From Amoebidium appalachense (taxonomy: Eukaryota > Ichthyosporea): DNA of 64,000 bases. The first letter of the stretch is position 1. Each line of letters starts with the position of its first letter. A program made the position numbers and the translations under genes. This document shows positions 1 to 9,859 of this stretch, piece by piece. The notes under the pieces are model-generated. The model was not told the origin of the DNA and did not search any database. It was given only the letters and a program-made list of their open reading frames with translations. The DNA is taken from NCBI GenBank assembly GCA_963693365.1, contig CAVNZM010000016.1, forward strand, positions 1,364,001-1,428,000. Reading direction: 5' to 3'.

Positions 1-22
1 AGGCCCCTGTGAGATAGAGTAG

Positions 23-415
23 TGGAGGTGCCGGAGTGGGTGGAGGGCGGGAGGCGGAGCGAGGAAGAGGGGAGGGGGAGGGGGAGGGGGGGGGACCGCC
101 CCACTGCCTGAGGGGGGCACGGGGGGAGAAGGACCAGGAGGGGGGGAAGGGAGAAGGTACGGGACCGGAGAGGGGGAGGGCAGAGGCCTCAGAGGGGACC
201 GGCGGCGGTCACCCTCCCCACGGCGCTACCAGCCCTACCAGCCACGGCCACAACGGGATGATGGGCCAGGCTGGCGTCGTCGGGCGGGACAGCAAGAGCC
301 GGCGCCGGACTCTTTCCCAGGCACCTGCGACAACTGCAAGGAGCGGGGGCACACATACGCGTGGTGCAAACAGCCCCGTCGTGGGGGGACGTCGGTGACC
401 GTGTTGCAGGTATGA
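23..415 (+). CDS. Gag-like protein, C-terminal part with CCHC zinc knuckle (partial)
   Basis: In the frame of position 2 the sequence is open from 23 to a TGA at 413-415. The first half is Gly/Arg/Glu-rich. Next comes an Arg/Ser/Pro/Tyr/Gln-rich stretch, and then a clear retroviral-type zinc knuckle encoded at 326-367, with pattern C-x2-C-x4-H-x4-C (CDNCKERGHTYAWC). The protein ends about 15 residues later. A TAG at 20-22 interrupts the frame just upstream, so the N-terminal part is in another frame, lost, or outside the window. Such knuckles bind nucleic acid in Gag nucleocapsids. The inverted copy at 62206-62600 has lost the knuckle through a 5-nt deletion. Confidence 0.65.
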   Translation, partial: WRCRSGWRAGGGARKRGGGGGGGGTAPLPEGGTGGEGPGGGEGRRYGTGEGEGRGLRGDRRRSPSPRRYQPYQPRPQRDDGPGWRRRAGQQEPAPDSFPGTCDNCKERGHTYAWCKQPRRGGTSVTVLQV

Positions 416-1355
416 AGGTTTTATTAGAGGGTAGGCCGTCTCTTGGGTTGTTGTTGTTGTATGGGAGTTGTGTGGTGTTATTTTTCGGCATATTTTCTAC
501 TGGTGCCTGGCGTTTTCGACGTGTGTATGAGTCCTGTGTTGGCGACGTGTGTGGTTAGGGTCAGTGGAATAGAAAGTCCTGCTGCTGTCTGGGAGCTCGG
601 CCCTCTGACGAGGGGGCTGGGGGGGGGTCGAAGTGTAGTCATGGCAGTGGCAGGCCCCCACTGTTGTGAACCCCCGTCGTCAAAGGGCCTGGTGCTGAGG
701 CCCCTTGGAGTGGCTGCCCTGGGCCTGGTGTTGAGGCCCTTTAGAGTGGCTGCCCGTAGTGTTGTTGAGTAGTGTTGTGGTGCCCAGTGCAGCAGTAGGC
801 CTTAGACACACCGCTGGGTAGGGCACGGTTGGGGCGGAGGCATTCCCAAACCACCGGGACCTACGTAGTAGGAGTCTTGTCGGGTAGAGGAATGGCCAGC
901 AAGAGAGTCTGGAGGTGTACGTCACATGAGTCTGGAGGTGTTCGTCACGGCATGTTTGGTTGTGTTAGGAATTTTTGTGGACGGGGGCTACGTGCGTGTA
1001 GAGGTTAAAAAAAAAAAAAAAAAAAAAAAAAAGACATCCGACCCCCGCACATCTTTCTATTTCCACTCGATATAACATGTGCCAGGGGCAGGGGTGGGTG
1101 CAGGTTGTGGACGGGGGCAGAGGTGCACTACAGGGCAACGTCAGTGGCGGTTCATATTATCCTTGTTTTGGGGTTGGGTTGGGTACTAACCATGCTGGGG
1201 TGGTGTGTGGATGTATGTATATGTTTTATGTTATATGTTAAATGTTGCTTCCTGCATGGGTAGCGGTAGTTGTAGTCGCTCAGCACATAACTTTATTTTG
1301 TTTTTAGGTAGTTTTTACTGAGGTGGAACTCAGTTATTTTCTTGCGAGGGGGAGT

Positions 1356-1878
1356 TGTCATGTGCTGAGGAAAGGCGTTAAATGGGGTAAGGAGATTAGT
1401 GTATGGGGAGAATGATGCAGCGGCGGCTGATTGTTTGGTGCGCGCGTGCATGCCCCATGCCTCTGCGTACTCTCCATGTTAAATGTTGTATTGCTTCTTG
1501 CTGTGTGCGTGGCGAGACCCATGTTGCCTGCTCGCGTGTGTGTATGCTTATATGTATTGTGAGTAAACGTGTGTACGTGTTGTAGTGCTGTAGGGGTGTC
1601 TGAGGTCGCGGTAGCCAATGGTGTGGAGTGCGTGTAGTCTGTGGGGGAGGGAGTGTTGTGATTGGCTGAATGTCACTGTGGTATTTGTCTGGCCAGTGGG
1701 CCGCGTGTCTGTGAAGTGTCTCGCGGGGTCGCGGGCTTTTGGAAGTTCTTCTCAGAACACAAAAAACTCGCTTCCCACCCAACTCAAAGAAAAGTTTATA
1801 CGTATACACGGTTTCGAGCCCCTTTAAGCGTGCAGATAGTTAGAGTAGTTTGTATACACACTGTTTGTAGCCACGACA
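1356..1878 (+). repeat. 3' LTR of copy A (523 bp)
   Basis: The LTR is bounded by TG...CA: it starts TGTCATGTGCTGAG and ends TTTGTAGCCACGACA. It matches the two 606-607 bp LTRs at 60815-61421 and 62887-63492 in reverse complement but lacks about 80 bp near its 5' end. A TATATG motif near 1549 could be part of a promoter, but this is not established. Confidence 0.75.
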
Positions 1879-2019
1879 GAGAAGAACAATACGTAGACTT
1901 GTTCCTGCCTTTGTAGCGACAGGTGTTTCGTCCGTCAACGAGTAAGTATTCTCGTCCCTCGCATTTTCAGGACACCTCTTTTCCGACCCCAGACATCCCG
2001 TTTTATGATTAGAGAGAAG
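1879..2019. other. Short unassigned stretch between two retroelements
   Basis: No coding or repeat signature is recognised. It lies between the end of LTR copy A and the first sequence that aligns convincingly to the copia LTR. It may contain a degraded or rearranged outer end of that LTR. Confidence 0.4.
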
Positions 2020-2846
2020 TTGAACATACAGACACACAAACAACAAAGGACATCAAGCAAATTTAGACACGTATTTATTTGTCGCTAATAAATACCTGAA
2101 ATTCCCTTAATTAAATCCATACATGATTTCCGACCAGTCGGAATAGATCTATGTCTAAAATAACCAATCATAATTACTGATTATTTCCCGGAAGATCCGG
2201 AGAGCGGGAACACACACCATAGGTCAAGCTATAAGAAAGAAAAGAGGTGAAGAGAGAGGAAAGAGGTGGTGTTCTAACCTACACGGCTACAAAGACCAGA
2301 CATTTCTGACTAAGTCCACTGATTGGATATAGTACGGCAACACACAAAACAAAAGTGGTTGACTAAGCTATGAATCATACCTGACAAGCTAAAGTGTAAC
2401 CTAAGTGTTTTTCTACCAATCAAAACATAACGAGTAATATAAATCTACTCAACGTATATTAGTGAGAGAGAAATATAATTAAATGAAAGGAAACAAGAGA
2501 AGAAAGAAAGAGAAAAGAAAAGACGAAGAAAGAGGAAAAAGAAAAGAAAGCAGGACAGAAAACACGAACAGCAAAACACAGTTATAACCGAAGATATTCA
2601 TGTACACATAACATGTACACGTGTCTCCCTCACTGGGTAGACTCGTGTACCTATAATCAGTTGCTGTAATCGATATCTAAACACACGAATATAGCCGACA
2701 CAACACGATTACAAGTACTCAAATACACTGGAGATCGATGTCATAATTTACGTACAAGGAGCACATCTTTTTCATTAAGTAAATGAATGAAAACATAACA
2801 CGAACTGAGAAGATCTTACAATATGTAAATACTACGTATTATAACA
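2020..2846 (-). repeat. Copia 3' LTR (left copy, outer end damaged)
   Basis: This matches the right LTR (7712-8646). From about 2310 to 2846 the two look identical. Between about 2020 and 2310 the left copy lacks many 1-4 nt pieces present in the right copy, plus about 35 nt near 2050. Its inner end is ...ATTATAACA at 2846, followed by the primer tract read on the minus strand. Confidence 0.75.
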
Positions 2847-3131
2847 TCCCCACTTAAGACTTTGAAGTTTGTGTTATCATATCCCCACTGAACTAGTGAA
2901 ATCTCCCCACTTGAGAACAGAAACGGAAAAAAAAATAAAGTGTGTACTTTTCCGGGGGGGGGGGGGGGGGGAGGGGGGGGGGGGGGGAAGGGGGGGAAGG
3001 GGGGAAGGGGGGGGGGAGGGGGGAAGGAACCGGGGCAAAAACAACGAATATATATAACGTGTATAGGCGGTTTTGATTAACTGGGTTTTAAACCAGTGAA
3101 AGATAGAGTAGAGTGATGGTACGGGTCAACC
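2847..3131 (-). other. Copia 3' untranslated region with poly(G) tract
   Basis: This noncoding segment between the polyprotein stop and the 3' LTR holds the plus-strand primer tract next to the LTR. It repeats the motif TCCCCAC three times on the + strand (near 2847, 2883 and 2906). It also contains a G-rich low-complexity block at about 2954-3029, the same kind of tract seen throughout the window. Confidence 0.6.
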
Positions 3132-6100
3132 TTATATATAAACCCTAAGTGGGCATACCCACAAAGGCAATACATATGATATAATGATGTTGATAAAGTA
3201 AGTAGTACACATGAGAAAATCACTCTTGAAGTAGGTCGGGTCAATCCACAATATCCGGTAAACAAAGTCGAGCACGATGGTGGACATGACTCGGGCCGGG
3301 GAGGGGTTGGTGAGTATGTCAGCTAAGTTGTGGGCTGACTCAACGTAGTGGACAACCACGTCCCCACTGGCAATGTAGTCCTTGGTGTTGTGATACCGGA
3401 CGGCAATGTGTTTGGTACGGTGCTTGATGCCGGTGGAGTTGACGATGGCAATGGTCGACTGGTTGTCACAGTACACCGGAGTCGGAGCAAGCATGGGACA
3501 GCCGAGTTCCTTGAAGAGGTCACGGACCCAAGCAACTTCTTGGGTGCCAGCATTGAGAGCAATCAGCTCAGCTTCAGTGGTGCTGGTGGCCGTGATGGGC
3601 TGGAGCTTGGAGTACCAGATGACGGGCATACCAGCAAACACGATAATGTAGCCGGTGGTAGACTTCTTGCTGTCGGCACAACCAGCAAAGTCAGCATCCG
3701 TGTAGCATTCGAGTATGGGGGACTGGGTGGCCGAGTACTTGTAGTCAATGCCAAGGTCAATGGTGCCGAGCAGGTACCGGGCCACACGACGGAGAAGGTC
3801 CCAGTGAGTCTTGCCGGGGTTGGTGCTGAACCGACCAAGGAAGCCGATGGCATAGGCAATGTTGGGACGTGTGCACCGTGCCACCCAGAGGAGACGGCCG
3901 AGTAACTCACGGTAGGGCACGGTGAACGGTTGGGGGGGGCAATCAGCCAGGGAGACGGTGGTGCCTGCAGGGATGGGGGTAGACTTGGACTTGGCATCGG
4001 TGAGGTTGAAGTCGTGGATGATATCCATGATGTAAGACCTCTGGTGCATGTGGAGGTGATGGGGATCAGAGTGATTAAAATCAACACCGAGCATACGGTC
4101 AAATGGACTCATACGACAGCTGGCCATCTTGCTGATGTGGGCAGCCAGGTCACTGGAAGCAGTAGAACCCCGGGTGTTGGTGATGGTGGAGTCATCGACG
4201 TAGTTACCAGCCCGTACCACATCGTTGTTGGGGAAGAACCGGAGGTAGATGCACGGGTCGGTCTTAGTACGGGTCAGGCCATGGGCAAGAAGAATGCCGT
4301 CGAGGAAGTCGTACCAAGCCTTGGAGGCTTGCTTGAGGCCGTACAGGGCTTTCTTGAGTCTCCAGACCTTGCCAAGTGTGGCCATGGTGATGAATCCCGG
4401 GGGTTGTTTCATGTAGATGGTCTCGGTGAGTGGGCTGTTGAGAAAGGCCGTAGACACGTCGAGTTGATGTATGTCATGACCTTCAACAACGGCCAGAGCT
4501 AGGATGGCACGGAGAGCAGCCGGACGGATGACAGGGCTCTCAATCAACTCATAGTCAACACCGTATTGCTGACTGAAGCCTTGAGCAACACCACGTGCCT
4601 TGATCTTGGTGTCACCAGCCGAGTTGAGAGTTTTCTCGGAGACAATCCACTTGAAGCCGACGATGTTAGCACCAGGGGGAGGGTCAACAAGTTCAAAGAT
4701 GTCTTTGTCGACGAAGGCTTGATACTCAGCAGTCAGGGCTGACTTGACCTGATCACCATTGGGTCCGGAACAGAGTTGACGGACAAGTTTGGGTAGTTGG
4801 TCGATGTTGATGGGGGGACCGGGGGGGACTGGCAGGGTGGTGGTGGCTTGAAGTCCAACCTTGCCCTGGAGACGGGCAGAACGACGGGGTGCAGGAACCG
4901 GGGTAGGTGGAGACGGGTGGGGGGGGGGAACTTGGAAGTTCGGAAGTGCAGGGGGGGCAACCTCCGGGCTGGATGGGGCCGAGTGGAAGTTGTCGGGGGA
5001 GCCGGGTCGGATGGGTGTGACGTTGCCAGGGGCAGGATGAGGGTCGGCAGGCTGGACGGGCACGGGGGCAGGGGGGCCGGTGGGGGGGGGTGTCGGGGGA
5101 ACGACGATGGCAGGAGGGGGGCCAGAGTACACCAGACAAACATCATCTTCAGTGTCAACTGTGGGGGGTGGGGTGGTCGAGGTAGCAGTGGTGTCGGGGG
5201 TCGGAAGGGTTGATGGAATGTCGGACGGGAGATAAGCTGATTCGTCGAAAATCACATCACGGAAGAGGCCGACACGATGGGTGGTGGCATTGAAGATCCG
5301 GTGGCAGTGTGATTGAAGATCATAGCCGATATACATGCCGAGTTTGACGGTGGGGGCCAGCTTGTTCCGTTTAGAGGCTGGCACGTGAGTGTAGGCAGGG
5401 CAACCGAACACTTTGAGCTCGGAGATGTCGGGCTTGACACCGTAGAAAACCTCGAATGGTGTACGACCATTGGCAGTCGTGGACGGGGTGACGTTGATGA
5501 TGTAGGCGGCATGTTGGAGGGCCTCAGCCCACAGTTTGGGAGACAGAGACTGATCTTGGACTTGATGGAGGAGGCAACGGACAATCTCTTGGAGGAACCG
5601 CATACGTCGTTCAACATAGCCGTTCAGTTGAGGGCAGTCCACCGGAGCATAGCTGGCCTTGATGCCCTGGGAGAGGCAAAAAGCACGGGTATCCTTGGAG
5701 GTGAACTCAGAGCCGGAGTCGAAGTGGTAAACACCAACTTTGGAGGGGGCATGGGTGGCAACGAGGTTGGTGTGAGCTGTGAGAATATCCAGGGTGGTGG
5801 TACGGTCGGCCATCGGGTAGATCTTGACGAGGCCAGAGGCACGGCAGACAGTGACGAGAGCAACCTTGGAACCTCCGTACGATGTTGTGGTAGGCTCAAA
5901 AAAATCCCAATGCCATTCATGACCGGGGATGTTGGAGTGAGGACGGTCACCCCTGAACGGAGCCTTGGTGGTCTTACCCATAATGCAGCCATGACAATCA
6001 GGAACATCACAGTCGAGGACAGAGGAGGGGAGACCAATAACAAGGTCGTGTTTCACCATGTCCTTGATGCTGGTCATAGCTCGGTGCCCCAGACGATGGT

Positions 6101-7649
6101 GCCAGATGGATGGGTTAACACTGGTAGTGGCAGCCAGAGCCACAGGACGAGTGGGTGGTTGAATGGTGTAGTCCTTGAAGTAATACAGACCGTTGTGTAG
6201 ACGGAGGTTGACGAGATGACGGCCGGTGAGTCGGTCGAAGAGGAATGACGGAGTGGAGGCATCGTTCAAATCACCCTTGATGTATTCGGCAGCAGCTTGG
6301 GATGTTGAAATGAGGAAGGCTTGGCCAGACGGGGTGTAGTAGGCTTCAATGGTTAGGGTGGTAGTGCCATGGTCGGTGGTGGTGTTGATGACGATATGGC
6401 CGGTGTGAGTGGCCAAGACGGGGGTGCCATTGAAGGCAGCAACGGGAGTCGGTGTCGGAAGGGGAGTGAGGTCATGGAAGAACTCACGGGTGGGGCAAAC
6501 AGTCATGTTGCACCCGGAATCCCAGGCAGGGTCGGAGGACACGGGGACGGAGCTAGCATTGTATGCCGAGAAAGCAAAGGAGACAGATTTCTCACTGCCT
6601 TGACGGGAACGGTTGTGTCTGGACATACGGCATTTCGGCTCAGGGCAATCGATGATCGTGTGATCAGGCTCGTGGCAGTAGGAGCATTCTTTCACGGACG
6701 GGGTGTTAGAACGAGCCGGGGAATCAGAACGACGGGAACCCGAGAAACGGGAACGACTGGGGGAACGAGACGTGGACCGGAAGGCAGGCCGGTGGGGGGA
6801 ACGGGATCGGGTGTGCTGACGGGAGAGACGAGTTCGGAGGTCCGTGCCAGAGGTACGGTCAAGTCGGGTGCGTAAGTCACGGCGAGGAAGATCACGGGGG
6901 GGAGCACTGGCATTTAATGCCATGCTGGACTTGGAGGCACGGTGGGCACGGTTGTTCCGGAGTTGCATCTTGAGGTCTTGACGTAACTCGATGCCCTTGA
7001 CGTGGTTATGGAGGGACTCGAAGTCGGGGAATAGCTTATCACCGAAGTGATAGTCTTCGATAAGACGATTGAACTCAGGGGTGAGGTCGTCTCTGGTGGT
7101 GAGTTCATTGAAGAACTTCTCAGCTAGACGAGTGAAGTGAATGGACTCATCTTGGAGAGACTGGAGCTGGTTCACGATGGTCTGCAGACGGCTCAGGTAG
7201 GTGGTGAATGATTCACCGGGCTGAAGGGCACAGGCATCCCACTGACGGTGAAGGATGCGGATCTGATCGGGTTTGCCTTGGAGATAGTGTTGACGGAATT
7301 TCCACATGGCCCGTTCAGGGTCCATGCCAATACGGTACTGGGCAACGGTGGTGAGGACGGAAGGGTCGATGTTCTGTATCATATGGAGCAGGAGGCAATT
7401 GCGGGCCTCTTTGAGTTCCGCGGTAGTGCCGTAGCCATAGAAGGGGGGTTCACCGTCAACCGCGACGGTGGTAGGGGGGACGTAGTTGTCAGCAAGGACA
7501 ACATCCACGAGTCGGACACCTTTAGTGCCGGTCATCATGCCGAGAAAAATGATTTCCCATTGAAAATAGGTAGTTTTGCTATCGGGACCAGTCTTCCCTT
7601 CACCTTTCCACATGGTGATTTTGTTTACGCCAGTTTTGTTTGGATCCAT
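3132..7649 (-). CDS. Copia Gag-Pol polyprotein (1505 aa), intact
   Basis: The polyprotein carries out virus-like particle assembly, reverse transcription and integration. Visible in order: a UBN2-like Gag domain (about 1-240), an Arg/Ser-rich basic stretch (240-320), a CCHC knuckle (C322, C325, H330, C335), an aspartic protease motif Asp-Ser-Gly at 377-379, a pre-integrase zinc region (HRLGH about 518-522, then C552xxC555), an integrase core with the D-D-E triad (D582, D644, E680), a Pro/Thr-rich linker (810-925), RT with YVDD at 1150-1153, and RNase H acidic residues near D1318, E1359 and D1395. The stop is TAA. The start is the first Met after the primer-binding region. The last ~50 residues after the RNase H domain look noncanonical. 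No frameshift separates gag and pol. Confidence 0.95.
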   Translation of the reverse strand: MDPNKTGVNKITMWKGEGKTGPDSKTTYFQWEIIFLGMMTGTKGVRLVDVVLADNYVPPTTVAVDGEPPFYGYGTTAELKEARNCLLLHMIQNIDPSVLTTVAQYRIGMDPERAMWKFRQHYLQGKPDQIRILHRQWDACALQPGESFTTYLSRLQTIVNQLQSLQDESIHFTRLAEKFFNELTTRDDLTPEFNRLIEDYHFGDKLFPDFESLHNHVKGIELRQDLKMQLRNNRAHRASKSSMALNASAPPRDLPRRDLRTRLDRTSGTDLRTRLSRQHTRSRSPHRPAFRSTSRSPSRSRFSGSRRSDSPARSNTPSVKECSYCHEPDHTIIDCPEPKCRMSRHNRSRQGSEKSVSFAFSAYNASSVPVSSDPAWDSGCNMTVCPTREFFHDLTPLPTPTPVAAFNGTPVLATHTGHIVINTTTDHGTTTLTIEAYYTPSGQAFLISTSQAAAEYIKGDLNDASTPSFLFDRLTGRHLVNLRLHNGLYYFKDYTIQPPTRPVALAATTSVNPSIWHHRLGHRAMTSIKDMVKHDLVIGLPSSVLDCDVPDCHGCIMGKTTKAPFRGDRPHSNIPGHEWHWDFFEPTTTSYGGSKVALVTVCRASGLVKIYPMADRTTTLDILTAHTNLVATHAPSKVGVYHFDSGSEFTSKDTRAFCLSQGIKASYAPVDCPQLNGYVERRMRFLQEIVRCLLHQVQDQSLSPKLWAEALQHAAYIINVTPSTTANGRTPFEVFYGVKPDISELKVFGCPAYTHVPASKRNKLAPTVKLGMYIGYDLQSHCHRIFNATTHRVGLFRDVIFDESAYLPSDIPSTLPTPDTTATSTTPPPTVDTEDDVCLVYSGPPPAIVVPPTPPPTGPPAPVPVQPADPHPAPGNVTPIRPGSPDNFHSAPSSPEVAPPALPNFQVPPPHPSPPTPVPAPRRSARLQGKVGLQATTTLPVPPGPPINIDQLPKLVRQLCSGPNGDQVKSALTAEYQAFVDKDIFELVDPPPGANIVGFKWIVSEKTLNSAGDTKIKARGVAQGFSQQYGVDYELIESPVIRPAALRAILALAVVEGHDIHQLDVSTAFLNSPLTETIYMKQPPGFITMATLGKVWRLKKALYGLKQASKAWYDFLDGILLAHGLTRTKTDPCIYLRFFPNNDVVRAGNYVDDSTITNTRGSTASSDLAAHISKMASCRMSPFDRMLGVDFNHSDPHHLHMHQRSYIMDIIHDFNLTDAKSKSTPIPAGTTVSLADCPPQPFTVPYRELLGRLLWVARCTRPNIAYAIGFLGRFSTNPGKTHWDLLRRVARYLLGTIDLGIDYKYSATQSPILECYTDADFAGCADSKKSTTGYIIVFAGMPVIWYSKLQPITATSTTEAELIALNAGTQEVAWVRDLFKELGCPMLAPTPVYCDNQSTIAIVNSTGIKHRTKHIAVRYHNTKDYIASGDVVVHYVESAHNLADILTNPSPARVMSTIVLDFVYRILWIDPTYFKSDFLMCTTYFINIIISYVLPLWVCPLRVYI

Positions 7650-7686
7650 GATTGAAAAACGAGCGCGAGTTCTAGATGTGTGTAGG

Positions 7687-7711
7687 GAGCGTGCAAAAGG
7701 GCTGCATAACC
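7687..7711 (-). promoter_or_regulatory. Copia primer-binding site, degenerate initiator tRNA-Met half
   Basis: Directly inside the 5' LTR, the + strand reads GAGCGTGC..GGGC..CATAACC. It resembles the 5' half of initiator tRNA-Met around its CAU anticodon but has lost several matches. Drosophila copia primes from a cleaved 5' half of this tRNA (established for that element). A near-perfect version of this site is present at 59478-59507. Confidence 0.6.
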
Positions 7712-8646
7712 TGTTAAATTCTATAAGTATTTAGGATGTAAGCAGAGACACAGTGGTGCAGTGTGAAAACACTACAGACACACACAACAACAAAACACGG
7801 AACGATCGGAGCAGTGTACACAACAGACATCAATGTTTAGACACGACTGAACTCAATTTATTTTGATCGCTAATAAATACCTGAAATTCCCTTAAGTTAA
7901 ATCCATACATGATTTCCGACCAGTCGGAATTCAGATCTATGTCTAAAATAACCAATCATAATTAACTGATTATTTCCCGGATAGATCCGGAGACGCGGGA
8001 ACACACACCATAGGTCACAGCTATAAGAAAGAAAAGAGGTGAAGAGTAACGAGGAAAGAGGTGGTGTTTCTAACCTATCATCGGCTACAAAGACTCAGAC
8101 ATTTTCTGACTAAGTCCACTGATTGGATATAGTACGGCAACACACAAAACAAAAGTGGTTGACTAAGCTATGAATCATACCTGACAAGCTAAAGTGTAAC
8201 CTAAGTGTTTTTCTACCAATCAAAACATAACGAGTAATATAAATCTACTCAACGTATATTAGTGAGAGAGAAATATAATTAAATGAAAGGAAACAAGAGA
8301 AGAAAGAAAGAGAAAAGAAAAGACGAAGAAAGAGGAAAAAGAAAAGAAAGCAGGACAGAAAACACGAACAGCAAAACACAGTTATAACCGAAGATATTCA
8401 TGTACACATAACATGTACACGTGTCTCCCTCACTGGGTAGACTCGTGTACCTATAATCAGTTGCTGTAATCGATATCTAAACACACGAATATAGCCGACA
8501 CAACACGATTACAAGTACTCAAATACACTGGAGATCGATGTCATAATTTACGTACAAGGAGCACATCTTTTTCATTAAGTAAATGAATGAAAACATAACA
8601 CGAACTGAGAAGATCTTACAATATGTAAATACTACGTATTATAACA
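7712..8646 (-). repeat. Copia 5' LTR (935 bp)
   Basis: On the + strand it begins TGTTAAATTC and ends ATTATAACA. It has the same length as the copy at 59508-60442 and differs from it at only about a dozen sites by eye. In sense orientation it contains a pyrimidine-rich stretch, ending in TTTAACA before the primer-binding site. Confidence 0.85.
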
Positions 8647-9083
8647 ATGGATCTGCAATCGATTGAGTCAGACCGAGAAAGTCCGCCGTTTCAAGCACCG
8701 TGTTAACAGTCTGAGAGCACTTTTTGCTTACACTCGACAGTAGGTACTGAGGCTTCCCGGTCCTTGCAAAACGTAGAGCTCCAGGCAGGACATCTGGATC
8801 AACATCAACCATAACATTCCCTTCGGTGTCTGTTGTCTTCGGAACTGCAGTGGATAAATTGGTGGATAGAAGGGGTGTTGCCGGCGCCTGGGTGACAGTT
8901 GTACTTTCCCCCCCGCGCGTTGATGTAAACCGCTGCCTGAGCGTTTTCAGTTTGTGTTGTGGTTGTGGCGGTGTGTGCAGGGGTTTTGGGTGAGCTGGTA
9001 GAAATAGATTCTGCGAGGGTCAGCTCACTTAGCTGCTGTGCAACAGAGGATGTGGTATTACTTTGGGTTTGCTTGGAGTCCAT
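8647..9083 (-). pseudogene. 5' part of an unknown protein-coding gene, cut off by the copia insertion
   Basis: An ATG at 9083 opens a Ser/Thr/Gln-rich protein (starts MDSKQTQSNTTSS). The direct reading frame continues to 8805. Removing one base from the 7-nt C run at about 8908-8914 instead gives one continuous frame for the full 437 bp. That frame includes a residue pattern VDVDPDVLPGALRF and ends in the codons next to the copia LTR at 8646. So the gene either has a real frameshift or the homopolymer length is wrong. No domain is recognised. The downstream part is not found on the other side of the element. Confidence 0.45.
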
Positions 9084-9859
9084 TCTGTTTGTATTGGCAA
9101 GCTAGGCCAGGCGTTTTCGTTCATATACTGTCCCGACAGGGAATATTAGTAACTTACATTCAAGGCCTATATTTAATTTGCGAGTACTAACCAGATTATA
9201 CTTGCTGTATTGCCGCCAACTTGATAATATCAGACGATATACATTTTTTCCAGTTAGTCGATGAACCAAAAGAAGGCGCGTGTTTTAAAAAATAGATTCT
9301 ATACTCGAACCATGTGAGCATCGACAGTGTCCGAACCACCCTCTTTTCCATCTAACAGCTACGTACTCTCAAACAAACGTGTCGAACGAACATCCGGATT
9401 GGCGGACATCCTCCCCCACGTGATCTGATGATGCTCTTGCATGATTATTATCCCGTGGTGATAGCTAGGTCACGGCCCTCTGACAAAGGGCCGTGTGTTG
9501 ATAGGTACATATACATGTCAGTCTGAGAAACACGAACACGAATTTGCAGTACTGTGTAAAGCCACAGTTCGTATATTTGTGCATTGAGTATGCATGGATC
9601 AAAGTGACAAATTCCATCCTTGCCAATATTTTGATCACACAAAGACAAGCGTCGAGACGTCGTTGGTACCACCCAACCAAACGTGCACCCATCCTTGGCC
9701 CCCCCGGCCCGCCCCAGCCTCCCTCCTCTCCCCCCCTCCCCCCCTCCCCGGCCTCTCCTAGAGCATAGAACAAGTACATTGATGTCGGCACAAAAATACA
9801 CATGGAACTACTATCACGTGACTAGGATTAATCTTGTAATACACCATGCAATTGCAGCT
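9084..9859. other. Intergenic, no gene seen
   Basis: This is mixed-composition unique DNA with one C/T-rich block at about 9700-9760. ORFs reading through that block are low-complexity Pro/Gly translations and are not supported as genes. Confidence 0.6.

Larger units (their letters stand above)
1..1878 (+). mobile_element. Gag-only LTR retrotransposon, 3' portion (copy A)
   Basis: This is the 3' end of an LTR element that continues beyond the left window edge. From left to right it holds the end of a Gag reading frame (to 415), about 940 bp with no recognisable pol, a purine-rich tract (about 1344-1355) and a 3' LTR (1356-1878) that starts TGTCATG and ends ACGACA. The same LTR and internal sequence recur in inverted orientation at 60815-63492. 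A 28-nt A-run at about 1005-1032 is absent from that second copy. Integrase, protease and RT are not seen between gag and the LTR in either copy, so the family looks non-autonomous (TR-GAG-like). The left flank is outside the window, so a target duplication cannot be checked. Confidence 0.75.
2020..8646 (-). mobile_element. Ty1/copia LTR retrotransposon, nearly complete
   Basis: In minus-strand order the element has a 5' LTR (8646-7712), a degenerate initiator-tRNA-Met primer-binding site (about 7711-7687), one long gag-pol ORF (7649-3132), a purine-rich primer tract AAGTGGGGA just inside the 3' LTR, and a 3' LTR (2846 to about 2020). Domain order Gag, protease, integrase, RT, RNase H defines Ty1/copia. 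The outer end of the 3' LTR is truncated or scrambled near 2020, so the 5-bp target duplication (ATGGA expected from 8647-8651) cannot be confirmed. The uninterrupted polyprotein suggests a recent insertion. Confidence 0.92.

Noticed and set aside
36-398. 120-aa ORF starting MGGGREAERG
   Set aside because: The zinc knuckle lies in a different frame (frame of position 2); this frame has only low-complexity Gly/Glu sequence.
3348-3905. Plus-strand ORFs across the copia region (also 5313-6200 and 6369-6875)
   Set aside because: They are antisense shadows of the intact polyprotein.
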